64,000 nucleotides of DNA, taken from Rubrivivax sp. Lineage in GTDB: Bacteria; Pseudomonadota; Gammaproteobacteria; Burkholderiales; Burkholderiaceae_C. Positions 25,717 through 34,717 of this stretch are shown here, piece after piece. The DNA lies in contig JADJYX010000026.1 in assembly GCA_016719535.1 (NCBI GenBank), positions 62,001 through 126,000 of the forward strand. Reading direction: 5' to 3'. The notes beneath the pieces were generated by a model, which had not been told where the DNA came from, made no database searches, and saw only the letters and a list, made by a program, of their open reading frames with translations. Positions within the stretch are counted from its first letter, which is position 1. Each line of letters starts with the position of its first letter. A program made the translations under genes and the position numbers.

Positions 25717-27777
25717 TCACTCGGCTCGTTCGGTTGCGGGGTGGGACGACAGCAGCGCATGCAGGCCGTCCTCGTCGAGCACGGTGACGCCCAGTTCGCG
25801 CGCCTTGTCGAGCTTGCTGCCGGCTTCCTCGCCGGCGATGACGGCATGGGTCTTCTTCGACACCGAGCCGGCCACCTTGCCGCCGGCGGCCTCGATCAGC
25901 GCCTTGGCCTCGTCGCGCGTCAGCGTCGGCAGCGTGCCGGTCAGCACCAGCGTCTTGCCGGCCAGGGGCTGCGGCGTATTGGCAGCGGTGCTGCCCTCGT
26001 GCTCGTCCCAGTGCACGCCGGCCGCGCGCAGCTGTTCGACCACCTCGCGGTGGTGCGGCTGCTCGAAGAAGGTGCGGATGCTCTGCGCCACCACCGGGCC
26101 GACATCGTCGACCTGCAGCAGCTGTTCCACGCTGGCGTCCATCACGCGATCGATGGCGCCGAAATGCTTCGCCAGGTCCTTGGCCGTGGCCTCGCCGACA
26201 TGGCGGATGCCCAGGGCGTAGAGAAAGCGCGCCAGCGTCGTGCGCTTGCTCTTCTCGAGCGCCGCCACCAGATTGGCGGCGCTCTTCCCGGCCATGCGGT
26301 CGAGCGCTGCCAGCTTGGCCAGGCCCAGCGCATAGAGCTCGGGCAGCGTGCGGATGAGGCCTCCGTCCACCAGCTGGTCGACCAGCTTGTCGCCCAGGCC
26401 CTCGATGTCCATCGCGCGGCGGCCGGCAAAGTGCAGCAGCGCCTGCTTGCGCTGCGCGGCGCAGAACAGGCCGCCGCTGCAGCGGTGGTCGATGCCGCCC
26501 TGCTCGCGCACGACGCGGCTGCCGCACACCGGGCACTCGCGCGGCATGCGGAAATTGGGCACATAGGCCGCGCGTGGCCCGGGCACGCGGCCCACCACCT
26601 CGGGGATCACGTCACCGGCGCGGCGCACGATCACCGTGTCGCCGATGCGCACGCCCTTGCGCCGCAGCTCGAACAGGTTGTGCAGCGTGGCATTGCTGAC
26701 CGTGGTGCCGCCGACGAACACCGGCTCCAGCTTGGCCACCGGCGTGAGCTTGCCGGTGCGGCCGACCTGCACCTCGATGTCGCGCAGCAGCGTGATCTGC
26801 TCCTGCGCCGGATATTTGTGCGCCACCGCCCAGCGCGGCTCGCGTGTGACGAAACCCAGGCGCTGCTGCAGCGCCAGGTCGTCGACCTTGTAGACGACGC
26901 CGTCGATGTCGAAAGGCAGCGCGTCGCGCTTGTCGCCCATGCGGCGGTGAAACTCGACCAGTCCGGTGGCGCCCTGCACCACCGCACGGTCGGCGCATAC
27001 CGGCACCCCGAAGGCGGCGATGGCGTCCAGCGTGGCGCTGTGCGTCGACGGCTGCGCCGCCCAGCCGCGCACCTCGCCCAGGCCGTAGGCGAAGAAGCTC
27101 AGCTTCTTGTTGGCCATGCCGCGGCTGTCGAGCTGGCGGATGGCGCCGGCCGCGGTGTTGCGCGGGTTGACGAAGGTCCTGGCACCCTGGTCGCGCTGAC
27201 GCGCATTCAGGCGCTCGAAGTCGTCGCGGCGCATATAGATCTCGCCGCGCACCTCGAGCACCGGCGGCGCATCGCCGAACAGCCGCAGCGGCACCTGGCC
27301 GATGCCGCGCACGTTGTGCGTCACGTCCTCGCCGGTCTCGCCGTCGCCGCGGGTGGCGGCCTGCACCAGCACGCCGCCTTCGTAGCGCAGGTTGATCGCC
27401 AGGCCGTCGAACTTGAGCTCGGCGTTGTAGGCCACCGGCGGCGCGTCATCGGCCAGGCCGAGTTCGCGCCGCACGCGGGCATCGAAGGCCTCGGCGCCGG
27501 CGGCCGTGGTGTCGGTCTCGGTGCGGATCGACAGCATGGGCACGGCATGCCCCACCGGCGCCAGGCCGTCCAGCACGCGGCCCAGCACGCGCTGCGTCGG
27601 GCTGTCGGGTGTGCGCAGCGAGGGGTGGGCTTCCTCCAGCGCCTGCAGCTCGGCAAACAGGCGGTCGTATTCGGCGTCCGGGATCTCCGGATCGTCGAGC
27701 ACGTAGTAGCGGTGCGCGTGGTGGTGCAGCAGCGTGCGCAACTCGGCGGCGCGCGCAGCGGGGTCGGTGGCGCTCAT
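25717..27777 (-). CDS. ligA: NAD-dependent DNA ligase
   Basis: 686 residues. Domain Ia with HAHRYYVLDDPEIPDAEYD, the adenylation lysine in AELKFDGLAINLRYEGG near residue 120, OB-fold, zinc finger (RECPVCGSRVVREQG and the following SGGLFCAAQ; cysteines conserved), helix-hairpin-helix repeats and a C-terminal BRCT domain (LAGKTLVLTGTLPTLTRDEA). The true start is the ATG at 27777, overlapping the corC stop by 4 bases. In gene order it follows smc and zipA, a common betaproteobacterial arrangement. Confidence 0.97.
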   Translation of the reverse strand: MSATDPAARAAELRTLLHHHAHRYYVLDDPEIPDAEYDRLFAELQALEEAHPSLRTPDSPTQRVLGRVLDGLAPVGHAVPMLSIRTETDTTAAGAEAFDARVRRELGLADDAPPVAYNAELKFDGLAINLRYEGGVLVQAATRGDGETGEDVTHNVRGIGQVPLRLFGDAPPVLEVRGEIYMRRDDFERLNARQRDQGARTFVNPRNTAAGAIRQLDSRGMANKKLSFFAYGLGEVRGWAAQPSTHSATLDAIAAFGVPVCADRAVVQGATGLVEFHRRMGDKRDALPFDIDGVVYKVDDLALQQRLGFVTREPRWAVAHKYPAQEQITLLRDIEVQVGRTGKLTPVAKLEPVFVGGTTVSNATLHNLFELRRKGVRIGDTVIVRRAGDVIPEVVGRVPGPRAAYVPNFRMPRECPVCGSRVVREQGGIDHRCSGGLFCAAQRKQALLHFAGRRAMDIEGLGDKLVDQLVDGGLIRTLPELYALGLAKLAALDRMAGKSAANLVAALEKSKRTTLARFLYALGIRHVGEATAKDLAKHFGAIDRVMDASVEQLLQVDDVGPVVAQSIRTFFEQPHHREVVEQLRAAGVHWDEHEGSTAANTPQPLAGKTLVLTGTLPTLTRDEAKALIEAAGGKVAGSVSKKTHAVIAGEEAGSKLDKARELGVTVLDEDGLHALLSSHPATERAE

Positions 27778-29096
27778 GCCGCGGATTGTGGATCGGCGCG
27801 CGCATCGACCCGGGTGATCATCACCTGGTCGACGCGGTGGCTGTCGACGTCCATCACCTCGAAGCGCCAGCCCTCCCATTCGGTGCCGTCGGTGCGGCGC
27901 GGGATGCGGCGCAGCATCACCATCAGAAAGCCCGCCAGCGTGTCGTACTGGCCGGCCTGCGGCCAGATCTCGATGCCGAGCGCGCGCTGCAGGTCGGGGA
28001 TCGGCGTCACGCCATCGGCGAGGTAGGAGCCGTCGTCGCGGCGCACGATGAGTTCCTCGTCCTCGGGCACCACCATGCTGGCCATCACCGTGCTCATCAC
28101 GTCGTTGAGCGTGATGACGCCGACCACCAAGCTGTATTCGTTGACGATGACGGCGAAGTCCTCGCGCGCCTGGCGGAACTGGGTCAGCATTTCCGCCAGC
28201 GTCAGCCGGTCGGGCACGATCAGCACCTTGTGCAGCAGCCCGGCCGCCGTCTCGCCCTGCAGCGCCAGCGGGCGGCCGTTGAGCACGCGCTGGAAGAGGT
28301 CGGCGGCATCGACATAGCCGGCCACGCGGTCGATGCCGCCGTCGCACACCGGGTAGGTGGAATGCGGGCGTTCGGCGACGCGGCTGCGGATCAGCGCATC
28401 CTCGTCGTCCAGCAGCAGGTAGACGATGCGGTCGCGCGGCGTCATCGCGCTCTCGACGGTGCGCGTCTCCAGTTCGAAGACATTCTCGATCACCTGCTGC
28501 TCGGCGTTGGCCACCGCGCCCGACTGCGCGCCGGCCTCGGTCAGCGCCAGGATGTCGGCCGCGGTGACGCGCTCCTCGCGCTCGGCCGGCAGGCCGAAGA
28601 CGCGGATCAGCCCATTGGACACACCGTTGAGCAGCCACACCAGCGGCATCAGCAGCCGCGCCAGCCACAGCATCGGCCCGACCACGCGGATGGCCACGCG
28701 TTCGGGCTCGACCATGCCCACGCGCTTGGGGATGAGGTCGGCCAGCACCACGAAGAGCGCGGTGACGACGATGAACGAGCACAGGAAGCCGACCTTCGCC
28801 GCCGCCTCGGCCGGCATCCCGTGCGCGAAGAAGGCCGTGAAGGCCGGCGTGAAGGCACCCTCGCCGACGATGCCGCCCAGGATGGCGATCATGTTGAGCC
28901 CGATCTGCACCACGGTGAAATAGTGTCCGGGCTGTTCCTGCACGGCCAGCGCGCGCGCCGCGCGGGCATCGCCCTCGTCCGCCATCTGCCGCAGCCGCAG
29001 CCGCCGCGAGGCGGCGAGCGACATCTCCGCCATCGACAGGAAGGCGCTGGCGACGATGAGCAGCGCGATCGCGACCAGGCTCGCCGAAAGGCTCAT
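27774..29096 (-). CDS. CNNM/CorC-type transporter-associated protein (hemolysin-like HlyC/CorC family)
   Basis: 440 residues. An N-terminal DUF21/CNNM transmembrane domain (about residues 1-190; starts MSLSASLVAIALLIVASAFL) is followed by two CBS domains (MTPRDRIVYLLLDDEDALIR and LTLAEMLTQFRQAREDFAVI) and a CorC_HlyC C-terminal domain (GTEWEGWRFEVMDVDSHRVD). Family members affect Mg2+ or Co2+ transport. The ATG at 29096 lies 14 bases after zipA and the stop overlaps ligA. Confidence 0.93.
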   Translation of the reverse strand: MSLSASLVAIALLIVASAFLSMAEMSLAASRRLRLRQMADEGDARAARALAVQEQPGHYFTVVQIGLNMIAILGGIVGEGAFTPAFTAFFAHGMPAEAAAKVGFLCSFIVVTALFVVLADLIPKRVGMVEPERVAIRVVGPMLWLARLLMPLVWLLNGVSNGLIRVFGLPAEREERVTAADILALTEAGAQSGAVANAEQQVIENVFELETRTVESAMTPRDRIVYLLLDDEDALIRSRVAERPHSTYPVCDGGIDRVAGYVDAADLFQRVLNGRPLALQGETAAGLLHKVLIVPDRLTLAEMLTQFRQAREDFAVIVNEYSLVVGVITLNDVMSTVMASMVVPEDEELIVRRDDGSYLADGVTPIPDLQRALGIEIWPQAGQYDTLAGFLMVMLRRIPRRTDGTEWEGWRFEVMDVDSHRVDQVMITRVDARADPQSAA

Positions 29097-29110
29097 GGCC
29101 GCACAGCCGA

Positions 29111-30158
29111 TCAGCTGAACAGGCGGCGCGCGGCGGTGCTGCCGGCCGCCAGGTCGCGCAAGGCCAGTGCGCGGTAGATCTTCTGCAGCTCGGTGCCGAT
29201 GGCGGCAAAGGCATGCAGCGTCACCGGCTGGCCCTGGTCGTCGACCAGGGTGGCGTCCATGTCGTCGGACAGCGTGCGCGCGGCGTCGTGCCAGGCCGGG
29301 AAGGGCTCGGCCTTCTCGTCGGACTGCGGCACGTCCAGGCTCAGCGTGCATTCGCGCACGGCGGCGGCCTGCGGCTCGTCGGCCAGGGCCGCCTGCGGGT
29401 CGAAGGACAGCACCAGCAGCGGCGGCGCGCCCTCTTCGGCCGCCGGCAGCACCAGCCGGCCGGGCACGGCGCCGGCGACGAAGCCCAGGCGCTGCGCACA
29501 TTGCTGCACATAGCCGACCGACCAGGCGACGTTGTTGGCGCGCAGGGTCACCGTCAGCACGGCATCCAGCGGGCCGGCAAAGGTGTCGAGCTCGCGCGCC
29601 CGCCCCACCACGTCGAGCATGTCGGGAAAGTCGGGCACCGCGCCCACGCCATCGGCAAAGGCCTGGATCTTCTGCACGAATTCGGAATATTCGATCTCGT
29701 TGAGCGCACCGCTGCGGCTGGCCAGCTGCACCGCGGCCTGCAGTTCGCCGTAACGGCGGCCGGCAGCCGGTGCCTCCCACTGCCCGGCCTCGGTGTCCAG
29801 ACCCTCGATCAGCAGCACCTTGGTGCCGGCGCGGCGGCTGGGCGGCAGGTGGCTCAGCACCAGTTCGCCGCTGACGGGCGCTTCCAGCGTCAGCGGCACG
29901 ATGGCGTCGATGAGCGCATCGATGCGTGCCGGGCGCCGCAGCGCCGAGGTGCGCAGCTCGGGGGCCGGCGCCGTCAGCGGGGCAGCACCGTCGGCCTCAT
30001 CGAAGCCCGGTTCCACGCGCTGGGCCGGATCGGGGCGCCGACGCCGGCGCCGGGCGCCGGGGCGCGGCGCGCCGCGCCGACCACCAGCCCTGCAGCGCGA
30101 TCAGCACCACCACCACGCCCCCGAGGAGCGCCAGTGCGGTGCCGAGGGTCGGTTCCAC
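29111..30158 (-). CDS. zipA: Cell division protein ZipA, apparent +1 frameshift
   Basis: The C-terminal FtsZ-binding ZipA domain is intact (IEGLDTEAGQWEAPAAGRRY, NEIEYSEFVQKIQAFADGVG, and the end TELQKIYRALALRDLA). Its open frame begins only near 30016 and lacks the membrane anchor. Reading from a GTG at 30158, 5 bases after the smc stop, gives a textbook anchor (MEPTLGTALALLGGVVVVLI, then ALQGWWSARRAAP) in another frame that stops after about 53 codons. Removing one C from the CCCC run at 30059-30062 (minus strand) joins the two parts into one protein of about 348 residues. This is either a sequencing error or a real mutation. Confidence 0.8.
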
Positions 30159-30163
30159 GGTGC

Positions 30164-33100
30164 TCAGGCCGCCTCGGCCATGCCGACGGCGGCTTCCATG
30201 TCCACGGCGACGATGCGCGAAACACCCTGCTCCTGCATGGTGACGCCGATCAGCTGCTCGGCCATCTCCATCGCGATCTTGTTGTGGCTGATGAAGAGAA
30301 ACTGCGTGCCCTTGCGGCTCATCTCGGTCACCAGCTTCGAATAACGCTCGGTATTGGCGTCATCCAGCGGCGCGTCCACCTCGTCGAGCAGGCAGAAGGG
30401 CGCCGGGTTGAGCAGGAAGATGGCAAACACCAGTGCGATCGCCGTCAGCGCCTTCTCGCCGCCCGACAGCAGGTGGATGGTGCTGTTCTTCTTGCCCGGC
30501 GGCTGCGCCATCACCTGCACGCCGGCATCCAGGATCTCGTCGCCGGTCATCACCAGGCGGGCATTGCCGCCGCCGAACAGGCTGGGGAACATGCGGCCGA
30601 AGTGCTCGTTGACCTGGTTGAAGGTCTGCGCCAGCAGGTCGCGCGTCTCGAGGTCGATCTTGTGGATGGCGTCTTCCAGCGTGCGGATGGCCTCCAGCAG
30701 GTCGGCATTCTGCGCGTCGAGGAAGGTCTTGCGCTCGCGCGAGCTGGTCAGCTCGTCCAGCGCCGCCAGGTTGACCGCACCCAGCGCGGCGATCTCCTTC
30801 TGGATGCGGTCGATCTCGGTCTGCAGGCCCCAGAGCTTGACGCTGCCTTCCTCGATCGATCTGGCCAGTGCGTCGAGGTCGGCATGCGCGGCCTGCAGCT
30901 GCTCGAGGTATTGCGCGCCGCCCAGCTGCGCGGCCTGCATCTCCAGCTGCAGCCGGGTGATCTGCTCGCGCAGCGGGTCCAGGCTGCGCTCGAAGCTCAG
31001 GCGTTGTTCCTCGCCGGCACGCAGCTTGGCGCTGAGGTCGTCGTATTCGCTGCGCGTGGCGGCCAGCGCCTGCTCGCGGTCGAGCTTGAGCGCCAGCGCC
31101 GTCTGCAGCCCGGCCTGCGCGGCGGCGTCGTTGAAGCTGCCGAGTTCCAGCTCCAGCTGTTGCCCGGCCTGGGTGTTGGACTCGATCTGGCTGCGCGCGG
31201 TGGCAATGGCACGTTCGAGCTCGTCGCGCCGCGCGGCCAGCGCACGGGCCTGGAAGCGCGCCTCCTGCGCCTGGCGCTCCAGCGTGCGCTGCTGCTCGCG
31301 GGCATCGGCCAGCCGGCGCTCGGCCGCGATCACCGCGTCGTCGAGCTCGGCATGGCGCTCCTGCGCCTGACCCAGCTGCAGGTCGAGCTCCTCGAAGCGT
31401 GCCTCGCCGGTGGCGCGGCGCTCCTCCAGCGCCTCCTGCTGGGCATCGATGTCGGCCAGCTCTTCCTCCAGCTGCGCGCGGCGCACATCGGTGGCCTCGG
31501 CCTGCTGGCTCAGGCGCAGCAGTTCCACCTGCAGTTGATGGGCGCGCGTCTGCGCCTCGCTGGCCTCGCGGCGGGCGCTCAGCAGGCGTTGCGAGGCGTC
31601 GGTATAGGCGGCCTCGGCGCGCACCGAGACGCTCTTCGCCTCGTCGGCGATCAGGGACTGCGCGCGGCGTTCGCGGTCGAGGTTCTCGATCTCCTGCGCG
31701 CGCTGCAGCATGCCGGCCTGCTCGGAATCGGGCGCATAGAAGCTCACCGCAAACTGGCTGGCGGCGTGGCCTTCGCGGGTCATGATGACCTCGCCATGCG
31801 TGAGCCTGTCGCGCGCGGCCAGCGCCTGGTCCAGGCTGTCGGCGGTATAGACGCCTTCCAGCCAGTCGCCCAGCAAGGCCTTCAGGCCGGCGTCGTTCAG
31901 ACGCAGCTTGTCGGCCAGGCGCGGCAGCGTATGGTGGGTGCTGGGGATGGCCGCCGGTGGCAGTGCATAGAAGGCGAGCTTGGCCGGCGGCGCGTCGGCC
32001 GCGAAGGCGCGCACCATGTCCAGCCGCTGGCCCACCGACAGGGCATTGAGCCGCTCGCGCAGCGCCGATTCCAGCGCCGTCTCCCAGCCGGTCTCGATGT
32101 GCACCTGGGTCCACAAGCCGGCCAGGCCGTCCAGCCCATGCCTGGCCAGCCAGGGCTTGAGCTTGCCCTCGGTCTGCACCTTCTCCTGAAGCGCCCGCAG
32201 CGCATCCTGGCGCGCGCCCAGGTCGGCCAGCCGGGCCGACTCGCGGTTGACGGCTGCCTGCGCCTCGCGACGCTGCTCGTCCAGCGCGGGCACCTGCTCG
32301 TTCAGCTCGTGCAGCCTGGCGTCGGTCGTCTCCTGCAGCTCGGCGGCGGCGGCATGCTGTTCGCGCAGGCTGGCCAGGCGCTCGGCGTCGGGGGCCTGCA
32401 GGCCCTGGCGTTCGCTGGCCAGGCGCTCGCGCCGGGTGCGCAACTGGCGGGACTGTTCGTCGACATGCCGGCTGTCGGCGGCCAGCAGCTGGATCTGCTG
32501 CTGCACCTGGGCGACGGCGTTGCGCTGCTCGCTGCTGCGCGACTGCGCGGCGCGCAGCGCGTCCTCGACCTGCGGCAGCTGTGCGGCCTGCTCCTCGGCC
32601 TGGCCGTCGAGCACCGCGGCCTGCTCGTCGGCGGCCTCGATCTGCACGCCGATGTCTGCCAGCTCGGCTGCGGCCGCGGTCTCGCGCTCGGCCCACTGGC
32701 TGTTCTGCGCCTGCAGGTCGGCCAGGCGCGCCTCGGCGCGCTGGCGGCCCTCGACGACATAGCGGATGCGTTCCTCCAGCCGCGACACCTCCAGCGCCGC
32801 CTCGGCGAGCGCGCCCTGCTTCGCATGCAGCGCATCGCTGGCGGCGTAATGCGCCTGGCGCAGCGTGTCGAGCTCGAGCTCGATGTGGCGCAGCTCGGCC
32901 AGGCGCGCCTCCAGCGCATTGGTGGCCTCGGCGCTGGCCGTCTTGACGCGTTCTTCCTCCAGCGCGGCGTCGCGCTGCTTCAGGAACCACAGCTGGTGCA
33001 GCTTCAGCGTGCCCTGGTCCTGCAGCTCGCGGTAGCGCGTGGCGACCTCGGCCTGCTTCTCCAGCTTGTCGAGGTTGGCGTTGAGCTCGCGCAGGATGTC

Positions 33101-33685
33101 TTCGACGCGCGTCAGGTTCTCGCGCGTGTCCTTGAGCCGGTGCTCGGTCTCGCGGCGGCGTTCCTTGTATTTGCTGACGCCCGCGGCCTCCTCGAGAAAC
33201 AGGCGCAGCTCCTCGGGGCGCGACTCGATGATGCGGCTGATCGTGCCCTGGCCGATGATGGCGTAGGCGCGCGGGCCGAGGCCGGTGCCCAGGAAGACGT
33301 CCTGCACGTCGCGGCGGCGCACCGGCTGGTTGTTGATGAAATAGCTGCTCGTGCCGTCGCGCGTCAGCACGCGCTTGACGGCGATCTCGGTGAAGGCATT
33401 CCACTGGCCGCCGGCGCGCGCGTCTTCGTTGCTGAAGACCAGCTCCACGCTGGCGCGGCTGGCCGGCTTGCGCTGGCCGCTGCCGTTGAAGATGACGTCC
33501 TGCATCGACTCGCCGCGCAGCTCGCTGGCCTTGCTCTCGCCCAGCACCCAGCGCACGGCGTCCATGATGTTGGACTTGCCGCAGCCATTGGGGCCGACCA
33601 CGCCCACCCGCTGCCCGGGCAGCTGGAAGGTGGTGGGCTCGGCGAAGGACTTGAAGCCCGAGAGCTTGATCTGGTTGAGTCGCAC
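30164..33685 (-). CDS. smc: Chromosome segregation protein SMC
   Basis: About 1173 residues. N-terminal ATPase half with Walker A VGPNGCGKSNIMDAVRWVLG near residue 32 and AIIGQGTISRIIESRPEELR, long Glu/Arg/Gln-rich coiled coils interrupted by a hinge (residues about 515-640, including GLWTQVHIETGWETALESAL), and C-terminal signature LLSGGEKALTAIALVFAIF with Walker B CLLDEVDAPLDDAN. Organises and separates the chromosome. I start it at GTG 33685 (MRLNQIKLSGFKSF), matching family starts; a GTG at 33694 is in frame. First gene of the operon to def. Confidence 0.95.
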   Translation of the reverse strand: MRLNQIKLSGFKSFAEPTTFQLPGQRVGVVGPNGCGKSNIMDAVRWVLGESKASELRGESMQDVIFNGSGQRKPASRASVELVFSNEDARAGGQWNAFTEIAVKRVLTRDGTSSYFINNQPVRRRDVQDVFLGTGLGPRAYAIIGQGTISRIIESRPEELRLFLEEAAGVSKYKERRRETEHRLKDTRENLTRVEDILRELNANLDKLEKQAEVATRYRELQDQGTLKLHQLWFLKQRDAALEEERVKTASAEATNALEARLAELRHIELELDTLRQAHYAASDALHAKQGALAEAALEVSRLEERIRYVVEGRQRAEARLADLQAQNSQWAERETAAAAELADIGVQIEAADEQAAVLDGQAEEQAAQLPQVEDALRAAQSRSSEQRNAVAQVQQQIQLLAADSRHVDEQSRQLRTRRERLASERQGLQAPDAERLASLREQHAAAAELQETTDARLHELNEQVPALDEQRREAQAAVNRESARLADLGARQDALRALQEKVQTEGKLKPWLARHGLDGLAGLWTQVHIETGWETALESALRERLNALSVGQRLDMVRAFAADAPPAKLAFYALPPAAIPSTHHTLPRLADKLRLNDAGLKALLGDWLEGVYTADSLDQALAARDRLTHGEVIMTREGHAASQFAVSFYAPDSEQAGMLQRAQEIENLDRERRAQSLIADEAKSVSVRAEAAYTDASQRLLSARREASEAQTRAHQLQVELLRLSQQAEATDVRRAQLEEELADIDAQQEALEERRATGEARFEELDLQLGQAQERHAELDDAVIAAERRLADAREQQRTLERQAQEARFQARALAARRDELERAIATARSQIESNTQAGQQLELELGSFNDAAAQAGLQTALALKLDREQALAATRSEYDDLSAKLRAGEEQRLSFERSLDPLREQITRLQLEMQAAQLGGAQYLEQLQAAHADLDALARSIEEGSVKLWGLQTEIDRIQKEIAALGAVNLAALDELTSSRERKTFLDAQNADLLEAIRTLEDAIHKIDLETRDLLAQTFNQVNEHFGRMFPSLFGGGNARLVMTGDEILDAGVQVMAQPPGKKNSTIHLLSGGEKALTAIALVFAIFLLNPAPFCLLDEVDAPLDDANTERYSKLVTEMSRKGTQFLFISHNKIAMEMAEQLIGVTMQEQGVSRIVAVDMEAAVGMAEAA

Positions 33686-33737
33686 GCGCTGCACAGCCCG
33701 CCGAGGCGGCGGCTAAGTTCTTGATTTAAATATGAAA

Positions 33738-33760
33738 ATGCGCTCTTCGCGGGAGCGCAT
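33738..33760. other. Hairpin 1 in the smc-queF divergent region
   Basis: ATGCGCTC (33738-33745) pairs perfectly with GAGCGCAT (33753-33760) around a 7-base loop. On the minus strand the stem is followed by TTTTCATATTT, which looks terminator-like but would sit in front of smc. On the plus strand it would lie in the queF leader. Role unknown. Confidence 0.45.
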
Positions 33761-33761
33761 C

Positions 33762-33788
33762 GGGGCGCGGATGATAGCATCGCGCCCC
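33762..33788 (+). promoter_or_regulatory. Hairpin 2 upstream of queF
   Basis: GGGGCGCG (33762-33769) pairs with CGCGCCCC (33781-33788); pairing can extend through GATG/CATC with one bulged G and an ATAG loop. It ends 20 bases before the queF ATG. It does not look like a known preQ1 riboswitch, but a stable stem right before a queuosine gene could act in translation control. Confidence 0.45.
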
Positions 33789-33808
33789 CTCCCGACAGCC
33801 GCTGCGCC

Positions 33809-34252
33809 ATGCCCCGCAAAGCCCCTCCCCAGCGTCAGGCCCCGGCCCTGCCGCCGTCTGCGCCCTCCAAGGACCTGCAGGCCTTCCCCAACCCGCAGCC
33901 GGGGCGGGACTATGTGATCCGCTTCGACGTGCCCGAATTTACCTGCCACTGCCCGCTGACCGGCCAGCCCGACTTCGCGCACTTCAGGATCGAGATCGTG
34001 CCCGACGCCTACTGCGTGGAGACCAAGAGCCTGAAGCAGTATTTCTGGAGCTACCGCAACGAAGGCGCCTTTCACGAGAAGGTCACCAACACCATCGTCG
34101 ACGACATCGTGAAGGCCATCCGGCCGCGCTTCATCCGCATCCATGCCGACTGGTTCGTGCGTGGCGGCATCCGCACCTTCGTCACGGTGGAACACCGGAA
34201 GAAAGGCTGGAAGCCGCTGCCGCCGGTGGACCTGTCGGGCTTTGCCTCGTGA
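33809..34252 (+). CDS. queF: NADPH-dependent 7-cyano-7-deazaguanine reductase (preQ0 reductase)
   Basis: 147 residues, short unimodular QueF. Catalytic Cys in VPEFTCHCPLTGQPDFAHF near residue 57, the QueF motif ETKSLKQYFWSYRNEGAFHE and the substrate Glu region. Reduces preQ0 to preQ1 for tRNA queuosine. The N-terminal 30 residues are Pro/Ala-rich. Its stop overlaps the start of the SET-domain gene (GTGA), so they are cotranslated. Confidence 0.95.
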   Translation: MPRKAPPQRQAPALPPSAPSKDLQAFPNPQPGRDYVIRFDVPEFTCHCPLTGQPDFAHFRIEIVPDAYCVETKSLKQYFWSYRNEGAFHEKVTNTIVDDIVKAIRPRFIRIHADWFVRGGIRTFVTVEHRKKGWKPLPPVDLSGFAS

Positions 34253-34689
34253 ATGCAGCGACGGCGCCGGTCGTTCTGCGGCCGCCGTGGCAGAAATTTG
34301 CCGTCGACGTGAAGCCGAGCGCGATCGACGGCCATGGCGTCTTCGCGGCCGAGCCGATCCGGCAACGGCTGAAGATCGGCGAGATCCGCGGCGAATCGAT
34401 CAGCGTCACCGAGGCGCGCATCCGCGCCACCCGCGTCGAGCGCGTGATGATCGTCGAGCTGTCGGCGAAGAAGGCGCTCGACTTCTCGAAGAGCAGCGAC
34501 CCGATGCGCTTCACCAACCACAGCTGCCGCGCCAATGCGCGGCTGTGCATCCGCCAGGGGCGCGTGGAGTTCTATGCGCTGCGCGACATCGCACCGGGCG
34601 AGGAAATCACCGTCGACTATGGCGACACGCACCACGAGGGCCGGCTGCGCTGCCGCTGCGGGGCACCCGGCTGCCGCGGAGCCTTGTGA
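34249..34689 (+). CDS. SET domain-containing protein (lysine methyltransferase-like)
   Basis: 146 residues from the GTG at 34249. The SET fold is evident: IDGHGVFAAEPIRQRLKIGE, the AdoMet/pseudoknot motif RFTNHSCRANARLCIRQGRV, DIAPGEEITVDYGD with the catalytic Tyr, and a C-terminal post-SET-like RCRCGAPGCRGAL cysteine cluster. Bacterial stand-alone SET proteins modify unknown targets. It is translationally coupled to queF and followed 28 bases later by dapC. Confidence 0.9.
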   Translation: MNAATAPVVLRPPWQKFAVDVKPSAIDGHGVFAAEPIRQRLKIGEIRGESISVTEARIRATRVERVMIVELSAKKALDFSKSSDPMRFTNHSCRANARLCIRQGRVEFYALRDIAPGEEITVDYGDTHHEGRLRCRCGAPGCRGAL

Positions 34690-34717
34690 GCGGGGCTGCC
34701 GCCGATAATGCGGCGCC

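Noticed and set aside
25717..29214. A 1165-residue reading frame covering ligA and the corC region
   Set aside because: Only the part from 27777 is LigA; the rest is an antisense-frame-style shadow of corC with low-complexity Arg/Gly/Ala sequence.
30360..33404. A 1014-residue minus-strand frame and a 1503-residue plus-strand frame over smc
   Set aside because: Both are shadows of smc, which has clear Walker and signature motifs in its own frame.
33738..33788. Known preQ1 riboswitch upstream of queF
   Set aside because: The size, loop sequences and missing A-rich tail do not fit the preQ1-I pattern, so it is reported only as an unexplained structured leader.
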